From Sphingobacteriia bacterium 24-36-13 (GTDB lineage: Bacteria; Bacteroidota; Bacteroidia; Chitinophagales; Chitinophagaceae): a stretch of 60,004 nucleotides of DNA. A program made the translations under genes and the position numbers. This document shows positions 25,478-33,732 of the stretch, one piece after another (the stretch's first letter is position 1; the number at the start of each line of letters is the position of its first letter). Location of the stretch: the NCBI GenBank assembly GCA_002281875.1, contig NCHN01000019.1:1-60004 (forward strand). Direction: 5' to 3'. Under the pieces are notes generated by a model. It saw only the letters and a list, made by a program, of their open reading frames with translations. It made no database searches and was not told the DNA's origin.

Positions 25478-27370
25478 TTACTTAGTATCACCCTCTCCTT
25501 CCTGCAATTTAGCCTTGATTTCAGCAAGAGCACCTAAATCTCCAAGGGTAGCTTTTTCAACTTTAGCTTGGATATTTTTAACTGCTTTCTTGGTGTTATC
25601 AGATTCAGCTTTCGCTTCTTTCTTCGCTGCTTCTTTTTCTTCAGCAATATGCTGCTCCCAAATACGAGCGTGGCTTAAAACAATGCGCTTCTCGTTGCGA
25701 TCGAACTCAATTACTACGAATTGTGCAGTTTCATCAGCTTTAACCTGAGTACCATCTTCTTTGTTTAAGTGACGGTTAGGTGCAAAACCTTCTAAACCAT
25801 ACTGTAATTGAACCAATGCGCCTTTATCATCCTTACGGGTAACAGTACCTTCATGGATAGATCCGATAGCAAATGTTTCTTCTAAAGAATTCCAAGGATC
25901 TTCTTCTAGTTGTTTGTGACCTAACTGAAGTTTGCGATTTTCTTTATCAATACTTAAAATGATAATATCAATTTGATCAGCAACTTTAGTGTAGTCAGTT
26001 GGGTGATTGAAACGCTTCAACCAGCTTAAATCGCTGATATGAATCATTCCACCAATTCCTGGCTCCAGCTCAACAAACACACCATAAGGAGTAATGTTTT
26101 TAACCAACCCTTTGTGCTTGCTGTTTTCAGGGAATTTATTTTCAATGGTATTCCAAGGATCCTGAGTCATTTGTTTAATGCTCAAGCTCATTTTACGAGC
26201 ATCCTTATCTAGGGTAACCACTTTAGCTTCATGCTCATCTCCTAACTTGAAGAACTCTTTTGCATTGATAGGTGTATTAGCCCAAGTAATTTCAGATACG
26301 TGTACTAAGCCCTCAACACCTGGTTGAATTTCTAAGAATGCACCGTAATCTTCAATATTTACTACTTTACCTTTTACCACAGAACCTTCAGCCAATCCTT
26401 CTGGTAATACATCCCATGGATGTGGAGTCAATTGTTTTAGACCAAGGCTGATACGCTTTTTGTCGTCATCAAAGTCTAATACAACCACTTGTAATTTCTG
26501 ATCCATCTTAACCACTTCACTTGGGTGAGAAATTCTACCCCAAGAAATATCGGTGATGTATAATAAACCATCTAAACCACCTAAGTCCATGAATGCACCA
26601 AAGTCGGTAATGTTTTTAACAATACCTTCTAGTACTTGACCTTTCTCTAACTTACTCATGATTTCTGCACGCTGTGCTTCAATATCACTTTCAATTAAGG
26701 CTTTATGAGAAACAACAGCATTCTTAATAGTTTCGTTAATCTTCACTACTTTAAACTCCATTGTTTTACCAACAAACTGATCGTAATCAGTTACAGGCTT
26801 CACGTCAATTTGAGATCCTGGTAAGAATGTTTCCATACCAAAAACATCTACAATTAATCCCCCTTTTGTTTTGCTGGTAACAGTTCCTGTTACAACTTCT
26901 CCAGTTTTGTGAACTTCCACAATTCTTTCCCAAGCACGGTAAATACGAGCAGACTTGCGGCTTAAATGAAGATTACCTGAACGGTCTTCTTTTTCTACCA
27001 CCATTACTTCTACTTCATCACCTACTGCCAATCCTGGCAAATCACGGAATTCATTTAAAGAAACTAAACCATCACTCTTAAATCCAATGTTTACTACAAC
27101 ATCAGTTTTAGTTAAGGCAACAACGCTACCGTTGATGATTTCGCCATCTTCAATCTGAATAAAAGTGTTATCATACACTTTGTCATACTTTACACGCTCT
27201 GATTCTGCGTAGTGACTAACATTTCTTTTGTCAATACTCCAATCAAAATCGTCGTGAGCAGTTTCAACTTCAGGTGCATTTGTTGTCGCAGTAGGAACTG
27301 TAACGGCTTCTTCTGAAGCGGCAACGTTCTCCTGAGCATCTGCGTTTAGTTGTTTATTAAATAAATTCAT
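25478..27370 (-). CDS. rpsA: 30S ribosomal protein S1
   Basis: bS1 binds mRNA on the 30S subunit. The ATG at 27370 gives 630 residues with six S1 (OB-fold) repeats; clear examples are GQVLEGIVKNITDFGAFMDL, VVNIEDYGAFLEI with VEGLVHVSEITW, and LVKNITPYGVFVEL with IGGMIHISDLSW. The N-terminal about 60 residues are an acidic, low-complexity extension. Sequence upstream of MNLFNKQ belongs to the leader, so the longer open frame is rejected. It is transcribed alone, with a good promoter, a leader hairpin and a terminator. Confidence 0.96.
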   Translation of the reverse strand: MNLFNKQLNADAQENVAASEEAVTVPTATTNAPEVETAHDDFDWSIDKRNVSHYAESERVKYDKVYDNTFIQIEDGEIINGSVVALTKTDVVVNIGFKSDGLVSLNEFRDLPGLAVGDEVEVMVVEKEDRSGNLHLSRKSARIYRAWERIVEVHKTGEVVTGTVTSKTKGGLIVDVFGMETFLPGSQIDVKPVTDYDQFVGKTMEFKVVKINETIKNAVVSHKALIESDIEAQRAEIMSKLEKGQVLEGIVKNITDFGAFMDLGGLDGLLYITDISWGRISHPSEVVKMDQKLQVVVLDFDDDKKRISLGLKQLTPHPWDVLPEGLAEGSVVKGKVVNIEDYGAFLEIQPGVEGLVHVSEITWANTPINAKEFFKLGDEHEAKVVTLDKDARKMSLSIKQMTQDPWNTIENKFPENSKHKGLVKNITPYGVFVELEPGIGGMIHISDLSWLKRFNHPTDYTKVADQIDIIILSIDKENRKLQLGHKQLEEDPWNSLEETFAIGSIHEGTVTRKDDKGALVQLQYGLEGFAPNRHLNKEDGTQVKADETAQFVVIEFDRNEKRIVLSHARIWEQHIAEEKEAAKKEAKAESDNTKKAVKNIQAKVEKATLGDLGALAEIKAKLQEGEGDTK

Positions 27371-27377
27371 ACAATAA

Positions 27378-27396
27378 CCCGATGGTTTTAATCGGG
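27378..27396 (-). promoter_or_regulatory. Leader hairpin in the rpsA 5' UTR
   Basis: CCCGAT and ATCGGG pair around a 7-nt loop on the minus strand, starting close to the predicted transcription start and ending 7 nt before the AUG. It occupies almost the whole leader and could be an S1 autoregulation site. Confidence 0.5.
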
Positions 27397-27399
27397 GTG

Positions 27400-27407
27400 C
27401 AAAGCTA
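27400..27407 (-). promoter_or_regulatory. rpsA promoter -7 box (TAGCTTTG)
   Basis: An exact TAnnTTTG match on the minus strand, 29 nt before the rpsA ATG. No good -33 TTG is visible at the expected distance. Confidence 0.6.
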
Positions 27408-27511
27408 ATCAATCTTCCGAAATTTTACCCTATAAAAGCCCTAAAATACTTGTCATCTGTTGCATTTTTATCAATTTTTCACTATATTAGTACTCCAATG
27501 ACCATTTTCTT

Positions 27512-27934
27512 ATGAAAATAAAACCGCTATTCCTTTTATTAGGGTGTATAATCGGTGTTTCATCTTATGCACAATCCTATGACCCAAGGGTTGAAAAAGC
27601 CATGCGAGCCCAGAAAAAAGCAATGGAAGCCCGAATAATGGCCAATAAGGCAGAAAGAGCCAAGGCAATGTCGATGGGTAAAAAAACTAAAAATACAGGC
27701 CCCGTTTTAACAGATGCCGAAAAAGCAAAGAGAAATAAAGAAAATATGGACCGAATTCGGAAACGAATGCAGTTTCTTCAAAATAATGCAAGCACTACCA
27801 ACCCAGAAGCTAAATACAAAGCAGGGCCCGGAGGGGCTGCTATAAGAGAAGGATCCCCAGGTTATAAATCACCTTCTAATAATGTTGAAAGAAAGGAAGC
27901 AAGAATAGCTCAAACTTATCCTAAACGAAATTAA
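27512..27934 (+). CDS. Small basic secreted protein (140 aa), unknown family
   Basis: A signal peptide (MKIKPLF..., cleavage near SSYAQ) precedes a mature chain very rich in Lys, Arg, Ala and Met, with a helical charged region (VEKAMRAQKKAMEARIMANK, then AERAKAM) followed by a disordered Gly/Ser/Pro tail (GPGGAAIREGSPGYKSPS). I recognise no family. The composition suggests a nucleic-acid- or polysaccharide-binding extracellular peptide, but this is only inference. It lies 37 nt before another small basic secreted protein on the same strand. Confidence 0.65.
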   Translation: MKIKPLFLLLGCIIGVSSYAQSYDPRVEKAMRAQKKAMEARIMANKAERAKAMSMGKKTKNTGPVLTDAEKAKRNKENMDRIRKRMQFLQNNASTTNPEAKYKAGPGGAAIREGSPGYKSPSNNVERKEARIAQTYPKRN

Positions 27935-27971
27935 AAGCATGTTGTATTTTAGGTGATAAAATAAATCACTT

Positions 27972-28301
27972 ATGTTTCGCAATTGCTTATTCTTATTCAT
28001 TCTCTCCTCGTTTTTCTCCCCGGTACAGGCACAACAAAAAAGTCAACGGCCTGAAGACATCAAAAAAATTCAATCGCTCCAAAAGGGGATACAACCCAAT
28101 GGAAAAAATGCAGCCGTTTTGCATCCTACTAAATCGGATGGTACCATGGATATGCGCTATAAAGCCAATAAAGCAAAAATGAATGCAATTGCTCCTGGTC
28201 CTAGAAAAGCGGATGGAACACCAGATATGCGTTATAAAGAGAATCAACAATTGGTCAAACAAAAAGCTATAAAAAAAGAGACTAAAAAGAAAAAACAATA
28301 A
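27972..28301 (+). CDS. Small basic secreted protein (109 aa) with an internal 14-residue repeat
   Basis: A signal peptide ends near SPVQAQ. The mature part carries two copies of a 14-residue unit, KSDGTMDMRYKANK (residues 54-67) and KADGTPDMRYKENQ (79-92), identical at 10 positions and offset by 25 residues, then a poly-Lys tail. I do not know the family. The DGTxDMRYK core suggests a short repeat motif that may bind a ligand or metal; this is inference. It is probably co-transcribed with the preceding basic protein, and a bidirectional terminator follows. Confidence 0.65.
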   Translation: MFRNCLFLFILSSFFSPVQAQQKSQRPEDIKKIQSLQKGIQPNGKNAAVLHPTKSDGTMDMRYKANKAKMNAIAPGPRKADGTPDMRYKENQQLVKQKAIKKETKKKKQ

Positions 28302-28350
28302 AGAAAAAAACAAGCTGGGGCAAACAAAATAATTCTCTGCTCCAAAAAAA

Positions 28351-28378
28351 ATCCCGTCTCAATATATCGAGACGGGAT
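28351..28378. terminator. Bidirectional terminator
   Basis: ATCCCGTCTC / GAGACGGGAT form a perfect 10-bp stem with an 8-nt loop, with A-rich sequence before and T-rich sequence after. It serves both the plus-strand small secreted proteins and the convergent metalloprotease. Confidence 0.88.
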
Positions 28379-28402
28379 TTTTATTTGAAGACATCGATAT
28401 AA

Positions 28403-30973
28403 TTAATCTACTTTCAAAGCTTTGTCTATGATGAACAACAAATGAGCTCTATGCGCTTTTGTATCTTCATTAGGAGATACAGCCGCTGCCAACTTAGTTC
28501 TCAATTTTTTCAAAGTATACAAAGTAGCAGACTTAGAAACATCGTCTAAAGGAGCTGTTGGAGCCAATAAACCAGCAGCACCTTTTACAAAATTGATTTG
28601 CAAATATCTACGATATACGTTTACATTGCTATTGATATCTGCATCAAAAATTCCTTTTACTAAATCACTCATTATATCTACCACACTGTACTCATTTCCA
28701 TACAAACGAGTATTATTCACTCTCTGTAAAGTGATTGGGTTTAAAATATGCGCCAAAGCTCCATTCACTTGCAAACCTAAGAATGTAGTAGACACTTTAA
28801 AATCTTCTCCGTTTCCAGGTTGATTAAAGCCTCTGCGTTGAATTTGTAGGTAAGGAAATAATTGAGTGTCTGCTTCAAAAGCATTGGGTGCAAAAACATA
28901 TTTATTCAACACATCCATCGCTTTCTTTTGAGTAGCAAATGGAGTGGGTGTATATGGCTTAGCAGATGAATTTTGTTCAGGGAAACTTCTATCAATATAC
29001 ACTCCGCCAATATAACGGCTAACTGCATTAATTTGTCCACTACGTTGACCTTGCAACATTAAGTAGCGATTGCGTAGTTCTGCGTAAGACTGACCAGGCT
29101 TGGTATATTTTTGAATTAATTTTCCCATTACATTATTGACCAACTTAAATCTTTCTTCTGCATAAGCAACTGCATCGCTACTCATATCATTAACATTAAT
29201 TCTAGGATCAATTGCTTTTCCGGGTGCACGCATATCATCTCCATCGTTTCCAAATGCTAATTTAGGATCGGTACTTCGAGCTAATATTTTATTCAACATG
29301 GCTTCTTCCTCCGTTTCATTAAAAGGAGTATACCCAAATTCAATAGCCCAAATATCATAAGGACCCGCTTTAGTAGTATAATAATCCCCTTGCTTAGATC
29401 TATCTAAAGAAATATTAATTGCAGGATAATCCATTACAGAACCAATTAAACCAATCTTACGAGTAATTGCAGTGTTATGCACTTCTGTTGGAGACAACAT
29501 TTGGCTACTCTTCATATTGTGGTTTAATCCAAGGGTATGGCCCATTTCGTGCATAATCAAATAAATAAGGAATTGCTGGTGCATTTCCTTTATTTCTGCA
29601 GCACTTGCATTCATTGTTTCCAATGTAGTTAAACCTGCAGTGTATTGCATTTTTAATTCAGCACCGATATTGCAATTGTAAAGGTGTTGATGCTCCATTC
29701 CTGGGAAAACCAATTGTGGCATAGATGGGCCATTAAACAATTCATCATTTATTGGAGTTGCACTTCCAGAGTACCACTCAACAGTGATGTCTGAACCCAA
29801 AATTTGACCTGTTCTAGGATTCACAAAACTTGGTCCAATAGCGCCATAAGATGGTTGAGCAGAAGATACCCATCTAATTACATTATAGCGAATATCTGCT
29901 GGATCCCACTTAGCATCATCAGGCATAATTTTCATTTGTACCGCATTTTTAAAACCTGCTTTTTCAAATGCTTCATTCCATTTTAGTCCCGCATCTACAA
30001 TGGTTTGTCTGTATTCTAATGGAGTAGTATTCTCTACCCAAAAAATGATTGGATCTACAGGCTCACTCATTGCAGCTGTTGCGTCTTTCTTTTTCAAAAA
30101 CCAACGGTTAATCATGTCTTTATATGGAGTGACACCAATACTAGTCATATCGGTACGCTGTTGCATAAAGTAGCCTACTCTTGGATCATCTCTTCTTGCC
30201 CTAAAATCATTCTTAGGCATTTCCAAAAAACTATGTTGCATTCTAACGCGAACATATCTAGGATCAACAACATCTGGACCACCAGAAGCTAATGTAGTAG
30301 GATTATCATAAGACAGGTCTACTACAATATCAGTGTTGTTTGGATAAGATCGAATGTCTACATATTTAGATTTAGTAGGATTTAACCCTCCTAAATTAAA
30401 CATAAACATAGTCAACGGACTTGGCGCCATTTGTGGCTTAACGGGATCCATTTTTTCACTAAGAAATAAACCATCCACGCTAACTAAATATCCGTTCTCA
30501 TCTTCAATGCTAAACTTATCATTAAAGAAAACGGCTTCCGGTTTATCTACATTTGCCGATTTACTTACAGGATTCTTTTGATCGTAATAAAAATTCGTAT
30601 TAACCTCAGAGAATTCTAGTTTGTCAAATGCCTTTTTAATTTTATACACCGCAGTATTTCGATGCATACTTTGATTTAAAAACAAAGTGGTAGGACCACT
30701 AATAGAAAAACTTTGATAAATAAATTCTTTATCTAATTGATCTTTACGAATATACATTTGTAAGCTTCCAGTTACCGTATCTTGGTAAATGGTAAATAAG
30801 CCTTCCACTTTTTTAGCCCCTTTAGTTTTATCTGCAACAGTTTGCTTTTTAGGCGCAGCTGCTTTGGCTGTATCAGCACCAGGCTTTACAGCTGGGGTTG
30901 TTGGTTGTTGTGCATGAACCAACGTAGAAACTCCTACCATGAGCAATGCAGTGCCCAAGAAATATCTTTTCAT
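28403..30973 (-). CDS. Secreted zinc-dependent metalloprotease (DUF5117/DUF4953-like metzincin)
   Basis: An 856-residue exported protein: signal peptide ending near LVHAQ, a Pro/Ala/Lys-rich linker (to about 55), a DUF5117-like beta region (about 60-290) and a metzincin catalytic domain. The extended zinc motif is MHEMGHTLGLNHNMKSS near residue 475, with the three histidines and catalytic Glu intact; MDYPAIN about 40 residues later could be the Met-turn. A long C-terminal domain follows. Such proteases are common in Bacteroidota envelopes; substrates are unknown. No T9SS sorting domain is visible at its C-terminus. Confidence 0.9.
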   Translation of the reverse strand: MKRYFLGTALLMVGVSTLVHAQQPTTPAVKPGADTAKAAAPKKQTVADKTKGAKKVEGLFTIYQDTVTGSLQMYIRKDQLDKEFIYQSFSISGPTTLFLNQSMHRNTAVYKIKKAFDKLEFSEVNTNFYYDQKNPVSKSANVDKPEAVFFNDKFSIEDENGYLVSVDGLFLSEKMDPVKPQMAPSPLTMFMFNLGGLNPTKSKYVDIRSYPNNTDIVVDLSYDNPTTLASGGPDVVDPRYVRVRMQHSFLEMPKNDFRARRDDPRVGYFMQQRTDMTSIGVTPYKDMINRWFLKKKDATAAMSEPVDPIIFWVENTTPLEYRQTIVDAGLKWNEAFEKAGFKNAVQMKIMPDDAKWDPADIRYNVIRWVSSAQPSYGAIGPSFVNPRTGQILGSDITVEWYSGSATPINDELFNGPSMPQLVFPGMEHQHLYNCNIGAELKMQYTAGLTTLETMNASAAEIKEMHQQFLIYLIMHEMGHTLGLNHNMKSSQMLSPTEVHNTAITRKIGLIGSVMDYPAINISLDRSKQGDYYTTKAGPYDIWAIEFGYTPFNETEEEAMLNKILARSTDPKLAFGNDGDDMRAPGKAIDPRINVNDMSSDAVAYAEERFKLVNNVMGKLIQKYTKPGQSYAELRNRYLMLQGQRSGQINAVSRYIGGVYIDRSFPEQNSSAKPYTPTPFATQKKAMDVLNKYVFAPNAFEADTQLFPYLQIQRRGFNQPGNGEDFKVSTTFLGLQVNGALAHILNPITLQRVNNTRLYGNEYSVVDIMSDLVKGIFDADINSNVNVYRRYLQINFVKGAAGLLAPTAPLDDVSKSATLYTLKKLRTKLAAAVSPNEDTKAHRAHLLFIIDKALKVD

Positions 30974-31057
30974 ATAATTAGTTTAGGTAAAACAAATTAT
31001 GCATTCTAGTAATAACGGAGAATGAATTAACAGAATGTTTGATAATTGGTAAAAAAC

Positions 31058-31079
31058 AGCTAATTCAAGTAAATTAGCT
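31058..31079 (-). terminator. Terminator after the CBS-domain gene
   Basis: AGCTAATT / AATTAGCT form an 8-bp stem with a 6-nt loop. On the minus strand a GTTTTTT tract follows, 15 nt after the CBS gene stop. Confidence 0.75.
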
Positions 31080-31094
31080 TGTACGAATGGGATA

Positions 31095-31523
31095 TCAGGA
31101 TTGAAGATAATTCTCTAATTGAGTGATGGTCTCCTTCTGATTTAAAATGGTCTCAGTAACCACGTCATTCATACTAATAATTCCAGCCAATTTATTATCT
31201 ATCATTACAGGTAAATATCGAATATGTCTTGCACTCATCAATTGCATACAATGTTCAATAGAGTCGGTTGTTGCAACAGCTGGAAAATCGGAACTCATGA
31301 TCTCACTAACGGGTGTTTTGGTTGAGTTCCGACCAAGCAATATGACTTTTCTTGAATAGTCTCTTTCTGTAAGAATGCCTAAAAATTGATCATTCTCCGC
31401 AACTACAACAGAGCCAATATTTTTCTCCGCCATCATACGCAATGCATCTATTACAGAAGTGTCTGGGCTAACAGTGGCAACTTGATTGCCTTTTCTTGCT
31501 AGGATATTACTTACTTTACTCAT
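31095..31523 (-). CDS. CBS-domain pair protein
   Basis: The 142-residue cytoplasmic protein is made of two CBS motifs forming one Bateman module: about 8-62 (VIDALRMMAEKNIGSVVVAE, then FLGILTERDYSRKV) and about 75-130 (CMQLMSARHIRYLPVMIDNK, then GIISMNDVV). Such modules bind AMP, ATP or SAM and regulate partner proteins. No catalytic domain is attached, so it may act in trans. It is transcribed alone, between the flavoprotein and the metalloprotease. Confidence 0.92.
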   Translation of the reverse strand: MSKVSNILARKGNQVATVSPDTSVIDALRMMAEKNIGSVVVAENDQFLGILTERDYSRKVILLGRNSTKTPVSEIMSSDFPAVATTDSIEHCMQLMSARHIRYLPVMIDNKLAGIISMNDVVTETILNQKETITQLENYLQS

Positions 31524-31604
31524 AGGGTAATTTTCTAGCTATAAGTTAAGACTTTTATAAATAATACGCAATAGTTGTTTCCAAAAAAGTATGCTTTTGA
31601 AAAC

Positions 31605-32831
31605 TTAGAGAGCAGATTGAGCAATGGCTGTTGCTGCATTATACCCGCTGGTCCAGGCATGTTGAAAATTAAATCCCCCTGTTATTCCATCTATATCCAT
31701 TACTTCCCCAGCAAAATACAATCCGGGAACCAATTTACTTTCCATGGTTTGTGGATGAATAGTCGACAGCTGTACTCCACCACTAGTAACGAATTCTTCT
31801 TTAAATGTTGTTTTACCGTTGATATCAAAAACATGACCCGTGAGTAGTTGAATCAATTTGTTTTGATTCACTGCTTTAAGTTCACCCCATTTGGTATCTG
31901 TTGAAATTCCTGCTTCACCCAATAAAAAATGCCATAACCTAGTTGGTAATGTAAAAGGATATTTACTACCCATTTTATTGGCTGAAAATTGCTCACGATA
32001 AAATGGCCAATCCAATCTGAGTAATGCGTCTGTAGTTTCTCCCAACCAATTTACTTGAATTGTAAATTGATAGCCCATATCAGCCAATTGTCTTGCACCC
32101 CATGCAGACAATTTTAATACAACCGGACCACTTAGTCCCCAATGTGTAATCAATAACGCACCTTGTTCTTTTAATTTGGTGCCACTAATTTTTATTACTG
32201 CATTGTTAACAGATAAACCCATTAATGCAGTAATGGGATGTTTGGGCATATTAAAAGTAAAAAGTGAAGGTACAGGAGATTGAATGGAATGACCCAGCTT
32301 ACTTATCCAATTAAACATTTCCATTTTGGGTAAGCCACCACATGCAATACAAATATAATCTGCTTGAATGATCCCTAATTTATTGGTTTCAATCTGAAAT
32401 TGGGTTTCTTGCTTAGTGATTTTTCTCACTTCAGTTTGCATTTCAATTTTCACATGATATTGATCTGCTTCTTTTAATAAACATTCAATGATAGTTGCAG
32501 AATTATTACTTACCGGAAACATTCTTCCATCCGCTTCAGCATGTAATTGAACGCCACGTTCCGAAAACCATTCTATAGTGTGTAGGGTGTTGAATTGGTA
32601 AAAAGCTTTTTTTAAAAACTGTTCTCCTCTTGGATATTTTTTTATTAGCGCAGGTATTTCAAAAAGTTGGTGTGTTGTATTGCATCTTCCTCCCCCACTT
32701 ATTTTTACTTTAGATAATAGTTTATTAGACTTTTCTAAAATAGTTACACTAAGGAGTGGATTTTTTCTTGCAGCATTCACTGCGCAAAAAAAACCTGCTG
32801 CACCTCCTCCAATCACAATCAGTTTTTTCAT
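31605..32831 (-). CDS. NAD(P)/FAD-dependent oxidoreductase (HI0933/BaiN family)
   Basis: A 408-residue flavoprotein of the HI0933 family. It has an N-terminal FAD-binding GGGAAGFFCAVNAARK with the following acidic strand (VTILEKS), the family motif KISGGGRCNTTH near residue 43-54, and a C-terminal YFAGEVMDIDGITGGFNFQ that closes the FAD site. Relatives include BaiN; the physiological substrate here is unknown. It lies 3 nt downstream of map, at the place where infA and the alpha-operon genes follow in many Bacteroidota. Confidence 0.9.
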   Translation of the reverse strand: MKKLIVIGGGAAGFFCAVNAARKNPLLSVTILEKSNKLLSKVKISGGGRCNTTHQLFEIPALIKKYPRGEQFLKKAFYQFNTLHTIEWFSERGVQLHAEADGRMFPVSNNSATIIECLLKEADQYHVKIEMQTEVRKITKQETQFQIETNKLGIIQADYICIACGGLPKMEMFNWISKLGHSIQSPVPSLFTFNMPKHPITALMGLSVNNAVIKISGTKLKEQGALLITHWGLSGPVVLKLSAWGARQLADMGYQFTIQVNWLGETTDALLRLDWPFYREQFSANKMGSKYPFTLPTRLWHFLLGEAGISTDTKWGELKAVNQNKLIQLLTGHVFDINGKTTFKEEFVTSGGVQLSTIHPQTMESKLVPGLYFAGEVMDIDGITGGFNFQHAWTSGYNAATAIAQSAL

Positions 32832-32834
32832 TCA

Positions 32835-33641
32835 CTAAGAATAATAACTAGTATTCAAATTTGGATTGGCTTTTTCAGCTGCTTCAATAATACTGTAATC
32901 AGATAAAATAAGGGCTTTATTCCGCTTCACACATACATCATGTTCAAAATGAACAGAAGGCTTACCATCTCTTGTTCTTACTGTCCAACCATCTTCATCA
33001 GTATATACTTCACGTGAACCCAAGTTAATCATCGGCTCAATTGCCAACACTAAATTTTCTTTTAACTTAGGGCCAGATCCTCTCTTACCATAGTTGGGCA
33101 TTTGAGGATCTTCGTGCAAACTTCTCCCAAGTCCATGACCTACCAACTCTCTAACAACTCCATACCCATTTTTAATTTCAGTATGCTCTTGAATGGCAAA
33201 AGCAATATCTCCAATACGATTGTTTACAATTGCTTTTTCAATTCCCTTATATAAAGACTCTTTAGTAATTTTTACTAGTTGGATGGCCGCAGGATCCGCT
33301 TCACCTAAAATAAATGTATATGCATGATCTCCATGCCAACCATTGAGTATTACTCCCATATCAATTGAAACAATATCTCCATTTTGTAAAGGAATATCAT
33401 TAGGGAATCCATGCACTACTACATCATTCACCGATGCACAAATGGTAAATGGATAACCTCTATAATTTAAAAAAGAAGAAATAGCATTGTGCTGTTTAAT
33501 AAAATCTGCACATAGTTTATCTATTTGCAAAGTAGTCATACCTGGCTTAAGCACTTTAGCTACTTCAGTAAGTGTTTTGCTCACCAACATGGCAGCTTCC
33601 TTCATTAGTGCAATTTCCGATTCCGTTTTATAGATGATCAT
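32835..33641 (-). CDS. map: Type I methionyl aminopeptidase
   Basis: This enzyme removes the initiator Met from nascent proteins. The ATG at 33641 gives 268 residues (MIIYKTESEIALMKEAA); an ATG seven codons upstream is possible but adds a non-conserved basic stretch. The five metal ligands are visible: Asp in VSIDMGVIL, Asp in WHGDHAYTF, His in VGHGLGRSLHEDP, Glu in LAIEPMI and Glu in HFEHDV. It follows secY after a strong terminator-like hairpin and ends the ribosomal supercluster. Confidence 0.95.
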   Translation of the reverse strand: MIIYKTESEIALMKEAAMLVSKTLTEVAKVLKPGMTTLQIDKLCADFIKQHNAISSFLNYRGYPFTICASVNDVVVHGFPNDIPLQNGDIVSIDMGVILNGWHGDHAYTFILGEADPAAIQLVKITKESLYKGIEKAIVNNRIGDIAFAIQEHTEIKNGYGVVRELVGHGLGRSLHEDPQMPNYGKRGSGPKLKENLVLAIEPMINLGSREVYTDEDGWTVRTRDGKPSVHFEHDVCVKRNKALILSDYSIIEAAEKANPNLNTSYYS

Positions 33642-33676
33642 ATCTTTATTCCTTCTGGTCATTTGTAATAAAAAAA

Positions 33677-33709
33677 GTAAACCTGTTTAGCATAGCCAAA
33701 CAGGTTTAC
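33677..33709 (-). terminator. Terminator-like hairpin between secY and map
   Basis: GTAAACCTGTTT / AAACAGGTTTAC form a perfect 12-bp stem with a 9-nt loop. On the minus strand seven T residues follow (the tract starts with the stem's end). It should stop or strongly reduce read-through from secY into map. Confidence 0.85.
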
Positions 33710-33732
33710 AAAGTTCGTTGTTTTATTTGATA

